From NCBI GenBank assembly GCA_963942565.1, contig OZ012695.1, forward strand, positions 9,300,392-9,364,391: DNA of 64,000 bases. The letters run 5' to 3'. The translations under genes and the position numbers were made by a program. The notes under the pieces are model-generated. The model saw nothing but the letters and a program-made list of their open reading frames with translations. It was not told the origin of the DNA and searched no databases. Positions 1 through 12,053 of the stretch are shown in pieces; the stretch's first letter is position 1, and each line of letters opens with the position of its first letter. Source of the stretch: Maea johnstoni (taxonomy: Eukaryota; Annelida; Polychaeta; Spionida; Magelonidae).

Positions 1-251
1 TGTTACCTGTGTATCACTGGGTGTGTAGTGAAGGATAATAAGAATTACCATTGGAGTGTGAGCGTCTTACCCTTCCTGTATAGCCAATGAGTCTTCGTTG
101 GCATTGCAGTACGAGTTCTTGTGGAGTGGTGGACAGATTTCATGTGTGAACCTTTCGAACTGTGGACAAGAAACTCCTATTTCTTTCTAGTACTGTCAAT
201 GCAATCCATGACTATGCCATCACTGCTTTATAACAATTCCACAATCTCCCG

Positions 252-270
252 TGACGTCATGATACACGTG
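252..270 (+). promoter_or_regulatory. CRE and E-box upstream of candidate exon 1
   Basis: A perfect palindromic TGACGTCA lies at 252-259 and a CACGTG E-box at 265-270, within 40 bases of the candidate start codon at 290. CREs in this position are typical of CpG-rich animal core promoters bound by CREB/ATF factors. No TATA box is evident. Promoter function is inferred from the neighbouring open exon. Confidence 0.35.
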
Positions 271-289
271 TCTATACGCTAAACACAAG

Positions 290-735
290 ATGGCGAAACG
301 ATTGAGTATAGAACGCAACAACGTATTGGCGGGAATATATAGGGGTAGCAAACCTCTGTTCAAGTTTAGTTCCCTCTCGAAGCAACGAGAATTCAAGTTG
401 AAAAAGCTGAGTATCGAAGCTTTTCAGTCGACGGCGGATGAGAAACGTCGGACGTACGGAGCGCAGCGATGGGGGACTATAGATTTCGAGGATGACGTCA
501 TCCCCATGGAGACGCTTGACGACACGGTGAGCGCCGACGTACGTCGACACGAGATGCGACGTGCGAGCAGGGACCAGCTCCAGCGTCGACTACGTAGCCA
601 TGACGACGCGTACCCTCCACGAGGCAGTCTCAGGTCCTCCATAAGACGAAGACAGTCTATTCTAATTAGGAGAGCGTCTACAAAACCGAAAACGACCTTT
701 TTAACACCGAGGCGTGACGACACAAATCGCACAAG
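290..735 (+). CDS. Candidate first coding exon, unknown protein
   Basis: An ATG in the context ACAAGATGGCG opens a frame that runs through CpG-rich DNA to a consensus splice donor, AAG then GTAAGT, with the last exon base at 735. That gives 148 codons plus two bases, so the intron would be in phase 2; the frame otherwise stops a few bases into the intron. The peptide is basic, with an aromatic/Lys start (LFKFSSLSKQ near residue 24) and an Arg/Ser-rich second half containing RRASRDQLQRR near residue 90. I recognise no domain. The AAGATGGCG start resembles a YY1 site, and a CRE lies 30 bases upstream. A second CRE sits inside the exon at 493-500. Opposite-strand frames here look like shadows. 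It could be spurious, but CpG richness, start context and donor agree. Confidence 0.42.
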
Positions 736-744
736 GTAAGTGGG

Positions 745-1616
745 TCAAGACAGTTTATGGATACCTGTTTCAGCATGAGCGTCAACTATTTCGTTAAAAG
801 ACAGCATATAAAGGAATAAAGCCAGAATTAACAGTTTGATCCACTTGGCCACAGGATCAACCATTTTGAATAGGGGTGATCCAACACGTGTGTGACGTAA
901 GTTAGCCACGTGCTGTGGGAGTATTGTGGGATTGGTCATGGCTGCCACCAAGAGAGAATGTATGTGTTGACCAAAAATATATGAGAACAATCTGCATGAC
1001 ACATTCCAATGGTGTGCCAATAGGTAACGAATATTTTTCAGTGTTTTCATGCATTGACAATTTAAAATTCTGTCGACCCTCATGATAAGAAAGAAAACAA
1101 TATAATTGTGAAATATCTTTTGGACGCGATCAGGAATAACACGGTCTTTGGTGCAGCACAACCATGCCCATATTGATGCATATATATAACATTTCAATTT
1201 GTTTGTATCACACCTATAACGTTCCGTTATCATCATCTGCCAGTGAAATCTTGTATCCCTGGCTTCATGAGTATGAAAGCACTCTTTACGCTGTTTAATT
1301 GCCGTGTGAAACAACAGTCTACTTACTAATACACTGGACTAATACACTGCGTTCTTAGGTCACATCGACCTTCTTTCCAAATGCATACGAAGAGTAATTG
1401 GCCCTGACGTCACTGTTTACAAATAAAAGGAGGAACTGTTGGTATGCCATATCATAGCGGCTGGTTTCTGCTACCACTTGTCCACAATCAAAGATTTCAC
1501 CTCTTGAATTGAGTCTTTCTGGGTTGTGTTATTGCACTTGTTCCTCACATTACTAACGTCACCCTTACTGAGTGGCTGGTCGTGTGCCATTGTGTAACAT
1601 TCTTTCAACAGTGTTT
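745..1616. other. Putative intron 1 sequence, no gene seen
   Basis: AT-leaning DNA after the candidate donor at 736. The minus-strand frame over 745-1314 has no recognisable motif and is probably chance. A perfect TGACGTCA lies at 1405-1412. Confidence 0.4.
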
Positions 1617-3200
1617 AATAATAATAATAATATGGTCATTTGATATTGCGCCCATTCAATATAAACATGCTCAAAGGCGCATTACATTCATTGTCAAAGG
1701 ATAGATGTTGATATACACATAGTTATTTGATAAATACATCTTTGAACAGATGTGTTTTCAGTTGTCGTTTGAAGATTGCCACATTCCCAGCTGACCGAAT
1801 ATCATCTGGGAGCTGATTCCATAGTTTTGGGGCACAAGCACTAAATGATCTGTCACCGTAGGTTTTCATGTTGGTTCTCGGCTCGTAGAGTAAGTTCTTG
1901 GATGTGGATCTCAGTGTCCGTTTTGGGACATACTCTTTCAGCATTTCCCTCAGGTAAGAGTGTGCAATTCCATGCAAACACTTGTACGCCAGAAGCAGAA
2001 TCTTGAATTCAATTCTCTTCCTGACTGGTAACCAGTGAAGTTCCTTTAGTGCTGGAGTGATATGGTCATACCTTTTTTGTGAGCGTGACCACCCTGGCAG
2101 CGTTATTTTGTACTCTCTGGAGCTTACATATTAGCTCTTCAACTATTCCACAGAGAAGTCCTTTGCAGTAGTCGAATCTTGAGGTTACTAGGGATATGAC
2201 AGCACCTTTAGTTGATTCTGTAGTCAAGTATTTTCTGATCCTTCCGATGTTTCGAAGGTGATAGTTTGCAGATTTGACTGCCTTTGACACATGTGCTGCC
2301 ATATTCATGCTTGGATCAAAAACAGAGCCCAGATTGCCAATAGGTATATTGAGAATCTTAACAATCTCACCATTTACAGATGCTAGGCACAGATATTTTG
2401 GCTCGCTGCTTAGGGGTACCTAGCACTAGGACTTCCGTTTTGTCTGCATTCAGTTTTAACTTGTTCTGTGACATTCATGTATATATGTCAGTGAGACAGC
2501 CTTCAAGCCTAGCAACTCCTTTGTCCACTGCTTGTTGAGTGATGGGTTTTATTGCCAGATAGAGCTGGGTGTCGTCTGCATATATGTGAAGCTCTTAACC
2601 ATGCTTTCTGATGAGTTTTCCAAGGGGTAGGAGGTAGATCAGGAACAACAATGGTCCTAACACTAAACACTGATCCTTGTGGTACAGACCACAGAATGTC
2701 CTGTAACTCAGAGAATGACTTGTCAATCTTGATGAGGAGTGTGCGACCTGACAGGTAAGACTTGAACCGAGCAAGTCCTTGACCCGTAATACCTAGTGTA
2801 TCTTCCATTCTGCTGAATAGAATATCATGGTCGATGGTGTCAACGCCGCACTCAGATCTAGCATGACCAGTATAACTACTCCATTCTGGTCAATGCTGGT
2901 TAGAATGTCATTCTGTACTTTCACTAGGGCAGTCTCAGTGCTGTGACCAGGCTTGTAAGCAGATTGTAAATGTTCGTGCAAGTTGTTTTCGGTCAGGTAG
3001 TCAGTGAGTCGCCCCGCCGTCACCCTCTCCAGCAGTTTTGAGATGTAAGAAAGGTTACTGACAGGACGGTAGTTCTTTAGAATACCTGGATTTAGTGTTA
3101 CAGGCATTGCTGACGCAGCTATGGTACACTCGGCCAGTGTGACATTACAACTCTCCTTCAAGACTTTGTACAAATACTCTGAACTTCAAAGTTACTGTAA
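1617..3200 (-). mobile_element. L2-like LINE, 5'-truncated
   Basis: On the minus strand this reads as the 3' part of a non-LTR retrotransposon, from the reverse transcriptase fingers to the 3' tail. The tail at about 1617-1635 is an (ATT)n run, preceded by a GCGCATTTGAGC-type stretch like the GCGC-containing 3' ends common in L2/CR1 elements. The best family cue is the HIYADDTQLYL catalytic block together with ILKNYRPVSNLSYISKLLE, which resembles the L2 clade. No endonuclease domain is present, so the copy is 5'-truncated, as most LINE insertions are. Confidence 0.8.
1723..3173 (-). pseudogene. LINE reverse transcriptase remnant
   Basis: Decayed ORF2 of the L2-like LINE. Read 5' to 3' on the minus strand it shows the fingers block NYRPVSNLSYISKLLE, the AYKPGHSTETALVKVQND block, palm motif A (VMLDLSAA, after which the frame shifts and the usual FDTIDHDIL is lost), motif B as VPQGSV near 2680, motif C as YADD near 2576-2587, thumb sequence (FDYCKGLL) and the C-terminal block GDRSFSACAPKLWNQLPDDI near 1800-1860. 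The frame changes at least three times and there are in-frame stops, so it is dead. The C-terminal piece is the best preserved. Confidence 0.8.
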
Positions 3201-4229
3201 AAAGTATCATCGATCCAGACAATAATTTCTGGAGGAACTCTTAAGCATTACTTGGTTAATTGCTTTCTAAGTCGTCCGCTGTGTAGAGGTGTTACTGTCT
3301 GCCATGCGCCCTGCGAGCCCGCTGGCTACGGAGACGCCATGGGACGAACTGAGGTCTCATTTCAGCCATCCACGCCTCCACAACCATGATGCCTCTGAGA
3401 GGTTTCCGCAATCAACATATCCGACCTAGATCTCATTTAGCCATAAGCCCAAGCACCGATACTGCTTCCACAAAGATAGAAATGCCTTTCTAAGAAAGTG
3501 TGATTTTGAAATATATCTGATAAAAAATGTAAGTTGGGATTAAGATTCCGTTTGATAGATTCAAAATAAGGTTCAAATTGGTTCCATAGAATCTTTGAAA
3601 TGTTGGCATGTTGAGTAGGGATCTAAGCTGAGACACGAGAAAAACTAACCATAAAGAGCTGTTCAATGCAGCTCTGCATTTCCTACAGCATAATATGGTT
3701 TTCATATCATTTGCTTGCATTGGTAGAATGGTTCGAATATTCAATAGTTTCCTTGGTACCTGAATTATTGGAATAAAAAGGGATTTCAAGAGGAGATTTG
3801 GAGCTTCCTAGTGAAAGAGTCTGGCCCCCTAGTGAGCGCTCCTCCCTCAGCTGGTAAGAAGGAAAGATAACAAGCTATTACGTTCTGCTAACTGCTAATT
3901 GGCAGTCTAGAGGTGAATCCATTCAATTACAAGTACTCTGAACAACATTTCTTCTTCAAATATTTTTTCTGAGAGTTGGCTTGATACTGATCAACAGTTA
4001 TTCTTCAAATATTTTTTTGGATATAGCTCTAACCATATAGATAATTAACAAAAAGAGAATGATTATGAAATGATGTTAGCTAGGCGCTGATCAACAGAGT
4101 ATAACCTTAGATAATGAATTAACAAAATATGTTGGGTCTTGGTAAAGTTCTGATTCAGGGGTGCTCTTCAGTTATTTTTCTGATATTAGCTCTGATCACT
4201 GAGATAAAACCAAAGTAGCGACGGCGATT
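3201..4229. other. No gene seen
   Basis: Unique-looking AT-leaning DNA. Around 3950-4020 the phrase ATTCTTCAAATATTTTTT occurs twice about 60 bases apart, a minor local duplication. A short near-duplicate containing TCTCATTT and AGCCAT occurs around 3355 and 3433. Confidence 0.4.
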
Positions 4230-4587
4230 TGGTATGACACAGGCATGTAGGGTTTTCTCACCTTTTGGAATTAAGGCAGATTCATAGCTGCACTCAACTT
4301 CTGAAAAGAATTATGTCCATTTCCACACAGGCGCCTACTAAAACTGATTGTCTGTTTATAGCATACAATCTGCCTTTTTTGTCACTACATAGGTATGTTT
4401 GCTTTCCATCACAATCCTCATTTGAGCATCTCCAAAATAAGGCTGATCGTAGTTCTTGTTGCCTTCTACTGGCTTGCCATAGTTCTAGCTTTCCATCAAG
4501 GAGGTATGCACACACTACAGCTTCCTTAGGGCTGTCTTCAACCTCTTTTGAATGCCGAATATGTCTTCCTTTCTTCACAACAGTCAT
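4230..4587 (-). pseudogene. Relic resembling a Mutator-like transposase domain
   Basis: The minus strand encodes a peptide with a zinc-ribbon-like WRCSNEDCDGKQTYLC, followed by LYAINRQSVLVGACVEMD and then, after a one-base frame shift, FQKLSAAMNLP. The order of a Cys-rich knuckle, an INxxSV helix and a MNLP/MNMPPP-like motif resembles the N-terminal part of the Mutator-like transposase domain found in many invertebrate gene models. The frame shift, an in-frame stop after MNLP and the lack of the downstream catalytic region mark it as a decayed fragment of a DNA transposon. The family call rests on remembered motif shape only. An unrelated degraded exon is the alternative. Confidence 0.4.
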
Positions 4588-4639
4588 GATCAGTGTCTAT
4601 TTCCCCAGACGGAGTCTGCATCTTCAATTGCTATGACAC

Positions 4640-5786
4640 TGTCTTCTGAACTGACTAGTACTCAGCAGCCTAAGCTTTCTATAATTGGCACTGTGAATGG
4701 TAAGTGAATTCTTAGATTCCTCTTCCTCTAATGTATCCAAATCTTCTGGTACATTTGAACCCCCTGTGTTCTTCCTTCTGGGCTACTTTCCATTGTAAGG
4801 ATACATTCAGACTACATTGTCCTGGGGTCAGCATCTATATGTGCTCTCCTACCCCTAAATCTTACCTGAACTGTCTGACCTACATCTGTAAAGCAAGGCT
4901 CACAGAATCACACTTTTTAAACAATACCTTAATTGCAATGCAATCCCCCATAACTGCTCATTGCCAGTTTGTTTTCTGGGTAACAGGAAACTTCCATTTG
5001 ATATGATACACATTCTGGAGCTGGCCAAGAACAGCCCAATTTTGCATTCATCAGCCTCCTAGGGGAGATCAGATAAGGAAAGGCCAGTATACGTTTCGAT
5101 AAGCATCACAGCTTGGGTGCCGCAGGATACCTCTCTTCTTGTAGGCAGCTTTTTAAAAAGTTCCTTTTAGTCATTAGTAGTTCTAGTTGAGAGTTCTAGT
5201 TTTAAGGAATAAGTAGCAGACCTTTTCAGCTTTCATATATCAAAAAAAGAAAAGAACTATTAAAATGTGCGAAGTTCCAGAGCCCCCTTAACTTGGTTCA
5301 CAAACTTACCAAAAGTTGTTGAGATTTGGGTATTTATCATGAAACACTACAGACGAGTGAAATATTTTGGTTATTTACTGCCTCTCATACTCTTCACGAG
5401 TCTCAGAGGTTTGGGCTGGGAGACAATGACAGATGGTTCCGTGCGGCTATTAATTTCACTTTGATATATTTAGAAAGCTGCCTTCCTCTACTTACAGCCG
5501 GGCGCTGCTGTAATGAGGAGGTTAGCGGTGTACTGTGCACCATCTCCGCTCTCTAATTACCTGACGCTGCCTCCACTCTCCCATACAACACAGCAACGTA
5601 CATGCTTTCAACAAGCATTCATCAATACCTGACAAATCCAGTTTTGTTAGGTTTTCTTTTTTAAGGGATATAGTTGCCACGGAAAACAGGTTCAGTCCAC
5701 GAATTGATAAAACTATCAAACATGTCACAAAGGTTTAGGCAAGAGGGCCTCAAGTTTCATACACTCCAAATGTTCTCCTAGCTACA
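4640..5786. other. No gene seen
   Basis: Mixed-composition DNA with only short chance frames. A CTTGCTTTACAGATG-like acceptor can be read on the minus strand near 4890, but no exon is recognisable around it. Confidence 0.35.
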
Positions 5787-5895
5787 ATGCACCAGACAAT
5801 TGAATCTTCCGGTGGGGGCAGCAAATGGCCAAGGAAGGGCTGGATTCTCCAGTTTAGTACACCAAAATGCTGCCCCATGGGGTGGGGACATCAAT
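5787..5895 (-). repeat. Short copy of the 35.5/42.8-kb dispersed repeat
   Basis: This segment, with TTTAGTACACCAAAATGCTG at its core and a GGGG-rich end, matches the inner part of the two large inverted repeats around 36080-36150 and 42030-42140. It is a third, diverged copy of that family. Confidence 0.6.
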
Positions 5896-6787
5896 AGTTA
5901 GTAGAAAGGGCGGATAGGCCTGGGCACCGGTCAAAAAGGTATTTGATATATAGTCTTGTATCCACCGGAATAATCACACGACATTCCTACCCCAAAATCC
6001 TCCTATAGAATATACTATTTACTTGTTTTGATTAGCACACTCAGCCATCAAACAGTTGGCATACAAATGAAGTAAGATATTATGATTATGGTACGACCGC
6101 ACTGAATATGGCCATTTCGAATTAATCTATATTATGAATATGAGGAACAATACAAGAATTTTAACAAAAAGGAAAACACATTAAGGATTTCTGAATCTCG
6201 CAAAATTTGAAGGATAACACTTTGATTGTATTATCTACCAGAAATATTTAGAAATAAAATAGTCATTTTAAAATCTGATCGGGGTAGTATGTCCAGATAT
6301 GAATTGATAAGTTTGCATGAGGATGTACAGTGGCAGAAATTTCTCAGGGTTCCACATACCTCGCTGCTTTAATATGATTACAAAGCAAAGCATTAAATGC
6401 TTGTGCACCTCATTAATAATTCTGCATTCCCCTCCAAATGTAGTCACAAATTTACAACTGTATTATCCATGACGTCATTCTTTGCCCTTGGTTGTACTTC
6501 GAGGAAACATATTGGAAAATCTCGCAAAAGTTACCTTAATGTAAAATGGACTCACTACAGCGCTATGCGCCGCTGACATGAAGATTGTAAGCCATGCTGG
6601 GCTACCTGAGGTTCAACATTTCATGCTGTTATGCTCACGAGGCAACATCCCTGCAATACACATTCTCTGGCTGCTCATGAAAAGTTCCCTTCCACTGCTA
6701 GTGATGCCTAGTGGGGAAAGTGCTTTGATATGGTAAGCAAGAACTTTGATATTTAACCACTGTGTGGTTTGTTTGGTATGATAAAAC
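5896..6787. other. No gene seen
   Basis: AT-rich DNA with no sizeable frame. A perfect CRE, TGACGTCA, lies at 6470-6477. Confidence 0.4.
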
Positions 6788-6930
6788 AAATATGATAGCC
6801 CAGTGGTGAAAGCGTGATGAAATGGATTCCCTCAGGAGGATGGTCTCCCTCGGTCTTTGCCATGGGGAAAACTTTCCTCCCTTGGGAATCCATTCCATCG
6901 TATTGCCCCCACTGGTGTGTCATATTTGTA
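6788..6930. repeat. Foldback hairpin element
   Basis: Two arms of about 58 bases, 6788-6846 and 6871-6930, are reverse complements with scattered mismatches. They share AAATATGA, CCAGTGG and AATGGATTCCC in the same order. The centre contains a GGAGGATGG / CTTTCCTCC stem. A related, shorter and nearly perfect hairpin occurs at 36197-36256, so this looks like a small foldback or MITE family. Confidence 0.6.
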
Positions 6931-7943
6931 TAATGGAATCTTCAACAAATACAACCTTCATGAGGTGCATAAACACTTCACAGGTAGTGTTGTAATTGCA
7001 TACACAGAGACAATCATCAAACCTGATTAATTTAGCAAAAATATGTAAATATATTTTTCAGTGGAATAGGTTCCCATACAGAAATATCTTTTGCGAGGAA
7101 TCCAGGTTCAAGACAAATCTAAATGGTTCTTTTGTATAGAATAATAGATGCCCTCAGTGCATGTATGTACATATTAACCCTTCAGGTTTGCAAGTATCAT
7201 TAACCCTACAGTTTGTTTAAACATAGATAATGATAGCTAGCATAAGTAGACATCCACATCCGAAGATTGAGTGAACTCTCAAAATCCCTCTTTCAAGATA
7301 TGTTCAACCAGATTAAAGACAATACATCTAAAGATGATATGGTCCAAACACGCCCAATGGGAAGAGGTTCATTAGTCTGACAATTACCAGTTAAGCTCAA
7401 CTGCCATGCAAGGCTCCTGTGCCGGTATCAGACTGAATGTCCTCGGGTATCTAGTCCCTCATTTAAGAACAATCAAGACAAAAAGTAGACGGCTTGGGAC
7501 CTGTTTGTAGGGACATTTAGTTAAATTAATGGGCCAAAATTTGGAAAAGGAAATTGTCTGGAGTTTCAAGGAAGCATGCACATACTGCATAAACCTTAGA
7601 AAGTATGTCGGCATCTTCAAAAGAGGATGGAGAAAGCATTTGTGATTTTCATTTTAGGATGTACCTGCATCTGTGCAAATCAACACAATAATTGTTAATG
7701 CCCACGTGGCTAGAAAATATGGTTCACAATTGTGCCACAAGGGTGGGGATTAGTGACAAAAAATGTGCCCTGGGGGTTGGGGACTATGCAAAATAGGTCA
7801 GAAGGTCAGTACACTATACCCTATTTATCTAGTTTTTTCCGCGTTCGGTAATTTATAGAGATACTTTCTGAATAAAAAGTGTATGTATGCTATAGAGCCA
7901 ACTCATGTACATCATTTTGCTCATGATCAGATCAACTCTAAAT
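6931..7943. other. No gene seen
   Basis: AT-leaning sequence without a convincing frame or repeat, ending at the start of the 39-bp minisatellite. Confidence 0.4.
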
Positions 7944-9212
7944 GTGGCTGGAGGAGATGGTGGTATTTGTTGAGCGAGGGGCGTGGCTGGAGGAGATGGT
8001 GGTATTTGTTGAGCGAGGGGCGTGGCTGGAGGAGATGGTGGTATTTGTTGAGCGAGGGGCGTGGCTGGAGGAGATGGTGGTATTTGTTGAGCGAGGGGCG
8101 TGGCTGGAGGAGATGGTGGTATTTGTTGAGCGAGGGGCGTGGCTGGAGGAGATGGTGGTATTTGTTGAGCGAGGGGCGTGGCTGGAGGAGATGGTGGTAT
8201 TTGTTGAGCGATGGGCGTGGCTGGAGGAGATGGTGGTATTTGTTGAGCGAGGGGCGTGGCTGGAGAAGAGGGTGGTATTTGTTGAGCGATGGGCGTGGCT
8301 GGAGGAGATGGTGGTATTTGTTGAGCGATGGGCGTGGCTGGAGGAGATGGTGGTATTTGTTGAGCGAGGGGCGTGGCTGGAGGAGATGGTGGTATTTGTT
8401 GAGCGAGGGGCGTGGCTGGAGGAGATGGTGGTATTTGTTGAGCGAGGGGCGTGGCTGGAGGAGATGGTGGTATTTGTTGAGCTAGGGGCGTGGCTGGAGG
8501 AGATGGTGGTATTTGTTGAGCGAGGGGCGTGGCTGGAGGAGATGGTGGTATTTGTTGAGCTAGGGGCGTGGCTGGAGGAGATGGTGGTATTTGTTGAGCG
8601 AGGGGCGTGGCTGGAGGAGATGGTGGTATTTGTTGAGCGAGGGGCGTGGCTGGAGGAGATGGTGGTATTTGTTGAGCTAGGGGCGTGGCTGGAGGAGATG
8701 GTGGTATTTGTTGAGCGAGGGGCGTGGCTGGAGGAGATGGTGGTATTTGTTGAGCTAGGGGCGTGGCTGGAGGAGATGGTGGTATTTGTTGAGCGAGGGG
8801 CGTGGCTGGAGGAGATGGTGGTATTTGTTGAGCGAGGGGCGTGGCTGGAGGAGATGGTGGTATTTGTTGAGCGAGGGGCGTGGCTGGAGGAGAGGGTGGT
8901 ATTTGTTGAGCGAGGGGCGTGGCTGCAGGAGATGGTGGTATTTGTTGAGCGAGGGGCGTGGCTGGAGGAGATGGTGGTATTTGTTGAGCGAGGGGCGTGG
9001 CTGGAGGAGATGGTGGTATTTGTTGAGCGAGGGGCGTGGCTGGAGGAGATGGTGGTATTTGTTGAGCGAGGGGCGTGGCTGGAGGAGATGGTGGTATTTG
9101 TTGAGCGAGGGGCGTGGCTGGAGGAGATGGTGGTATTTGTTGAGCGAGGGGCGTGGCTGGAGGAGATGGTGGTATTTGTTGAGCGAGGGGCGTGGCTGGA
9201 GGAGATGGTGGA
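7944..9212. repeat. 39-bp minisatellite, about 32.5 copies
   Basis: Head-to-tail units of 39 bases beginning GTGGCTGGAGGAGATGG and containing TATTTGTTGAGCGAGGG. Units are nearly identical. The main variants are GAGCGATGGG (three units near 8210-8330) and GAGCTAGGGG (four units, variant T at 8483, 8561, 8678 and 8756). Spacings of 78, 117 and 78 show that a five-unit, 195-base block was duplicated. The unit is divisible by three, which creates long open frames on both strands. These show no start context, codon bias or domain and are treated as artefacts. Confidence 0.97.
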
Positions 9213-10609
9213 AGCTTAAAGTACTGGCTGAGGCCTGGTGGCGCATCAACTTTTAATTCTGCGTTTCACCACCAGAGGCATTACTACAGGACATATATTA
9301 ATAAAGTGATGGACCTGAAATACTGCATTACCAGATTTTCACTGTTAGGCACCACAAAAATAATACCGGGACTTAAGTGGAAATGAGTAAAAAAAGGGCG
9401 TAATGTTCCTTTTATGATTTTATTGCATAATTCAAATTCAGTACGAGTATACACTTTTCATGCAAAAAAAGTTTAAGGTAGTTGAAAATACAAATATCAC
9501 AGTAATCGCAGTACCCTTTAAGCTTTGGCAAAATCATAACTAAAAACAACACACACAAACACCTGTTATGCTTGCCTTATATAATATGAGTTTCAAATCA
9601 AGCAATATAAGTTCATCACATCTTAAACATATTCAATTCTTAGAATCTATAGATGAAATATAACATTTAGAAATATTCTCATTTGAATACTGATACTAAA
9701 AGTTTGAATACAGATGTAAGTTTATCATATACGTGTATGTTTCAAAAGCTACATTAAAACATTACATGGATACTCCCGTTTCTCAACTGTTACTGTTGAT
9801 AATGTTTCGTCAAATTCATATTTCTCTTACCGCATTATTAAACTGCTAAAGCACCGGTGCGTGAAAGTGTGTATTTATGTGACTTTTTTAAAAATAAGAA
9901 AAATCAGAAATCGATCCCAGGTTTTCTACATCCATTTTGAATCAATGAGGCATGTCTGTCTCAGCTAAATGCCTATACCTTAGATTGCGTATATTTGACA
10001 AATAAAGAAACGGGTCGTAAACTTTTCCTGATATCGCCATATAAGAAAATCTTCGAATTATATATGCTTTATAATTAGCACGTGTATATCTCTCCCGTTC
10101 TTTGATTTACCTCACGTGTGTTTTCACTTTTAGTTCTGTGATTAATATCAACGTTTGTTTTCTAGTCTTAATGACATACTCAGTATACCCTTTTTATGCT
10201 GTATCTGCAATTACACTTTTGTGCCCGTAAACATCTCCCAACTCCAAGTATACTACATGTGTCTGTGCATAGTCTGCAACACTAAAACTACTCTGCCGTC
10301 TATAAGATTTGGGTGATACTGCACAATATTGGTGGAGCCTCGCAAGACTGAGTAGAGGTTCCTCCCAGCACTCGGGGAGTCTGGAGGCAGGCAGGCAGGC
10401 AGGTAGGTAAGGGAGGCCTCTACAGCCAATATAAATCACTGCTGTATGAAACCCAGCTACCGCTCCCCTTGGGGACGTGCTGTAATGTTCCCATCAGGAA
10501 CGACGGCCTCGCTCTCGTTGATGACCTTACTGTAGACACGCGACGCCTAGCGGGAAAAGGCGGAACTATTCTTACCTCCGCCGAAGCCAGTGTTGACAAT
10601 GTTGAAAAG

Positions 10610-10645
<36 letters not shown>

Positions 10646-10707
10646 CAGTCTGGCATCAAAGGTCTGAAATATTTGAATTGGCTAAATAATGCAAAATGAT
10701 CTTGACC
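9213..10707. other. No gene seen; (GA)n at 10617-10645
   Basis: AT-rich DNA. A (GGCA)n-like run lies near 10387-10405 and a (GA)n tract of about 29 bases at 10617-10645. No reading frame is convincing. Confidence 0.4.
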
Positions 10708-12053
10708 CAGATAGGGCCCCGTTGAAAGAGGCACTGGGAGGACAGTACAATTACAGATTAGGGGGAAGGCAAGTGTTGCGGCAGGGCGCTAAAGGCCGCA
10801 GGAGGAGTAGAAATTGCCAGTGTAGTAAGGACCCGTGTGCCCAAAAAGTGAGTGGCGGGTGCACGGATCCAAGCCCAAAGTACAGGTGGAAGGTGCATGG
10901 ATAGGACACTGATCAGCACGTGGGGACGTGTGAAAGAGCAGATAGAAGGTAAATGGGGGGGGGGGGGGGGGGGGAGTTGCATAAAGTAATAGTCATGTGC
11001 AGCAAGTGTGCATGTAAGAGACAATACCGATGTCATAGGGAACTTAATGGAACATTTCCTTCATCAACAGATATAAATTAATACTTATACCCATTAAACT
11101 TCACAGATCTCAATTTTTATATGAAGGCTAGGCATTACTTACATCCATTAAACTATAGATTTTCTCGGAAGAAATTCCCAACTTCACAACTGTGGAAATG
11201 CTTATTATAAATCAAAGATAAAAGATCGTTTATAGTCAAGGCCCAACATAAATTCATCGGCCCTTATAGCGAATGGCAATTCAGGCAGACGTCCTTTCGG
11301 GGATCAGCGGTTTTGACCAACAATTCATTTTAATAAGGTAAAGTAAAAAAAAATGATAGAAACAAAGCCACCGTTATTTTGAGTAAGAAATATTTCTAAG
11401 TGCCACACGAAGTACTGGGCAGGTGGAAAAAAGTATTTTGTGTTGCTGGTAGATGGATTCGATGCCGCGACCCCCAGTCTGGTGCTCTAGTGCGCTATCG
11501 ATGAGGCCATCGCGACTTGTGTACTATGCTGCTACGTGAAAAGAGAAGTATATTGATGAAATCCGGTAACTCTATTTGTGTTCGTTCCTAGCATTCCGAG
11601 TTTAGTCTTGTCATTTACGTGACTGATAACCGGAGTAAATCTTTGTTAAGTACCACTAAGCCACTTTTATCAATGACCCCACATATTTAGATAAGGCCCC
11701 AAACTGATTATGACCTACCTTTGTCATGTGAGCCGGTAAATATCCAAATCAAATATGGTGCCTGTTGTCTAACTACTCCCAAACGGCTCGGCATCACCTG
11801 AATCTCGTTAAAACCCAATAAGGAGCGCCAAAATAGCTGGAAATTTGTTTTTGCTCTTTTAATCTAATGCCTTTTCAAATAAATGAACAATAGTAATTCT
11901 ATCAATTAGCCTTTACATGTCGTTAACTTTGTGGCATCGCAATCCAATTTTGCTAATGCTGCGAACTTGCTATTCAGAGGTTCAGTTAACTACACGTGCT
12001 ACTGTTTCACATTTGCGGCGCTGTGCGCCTAGGGGATGAACATTTGCGTCTAG
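10708..12053 (+). mobile_element. 1.3-kb dispersed repeat, copy A
   Basis: Most of this block is found again, reverse-complemented, at 27441-28765. Shared landmarks in order are CAGATAGGGCCCC at the left end, GGACAGTACAATTACAG, a G-rich stretch (expanded here to a G run at 10956-10974), AAATTAATACTTATACCC, a degraded tRNA-like head on the minus strand near 11450-11520, and GAACATTTGCG with CTAG at the right end. There are no terminal inverted repeats and no protein frame. It is a non-autonomous element of unknown class, possibly a large composite built round a SINE. Copy A has the more decayed tRNA-like part. Confidence 0.75.

Noticed and set aside
745-1314. A 189-codon minus-strand frame
   Set aside because: No motif, unusual residue use, and it lies in the putative first intron of the 290-735 exon.
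7942-9219. A 425-codon open frame (WLEEMVVFVERGA repeats)
   Set aside because: Produced by a 39-bp tandem repeat divisible by three. Other frames and the opposite strand are open too, and no promoter, splice or domain evidence exists.
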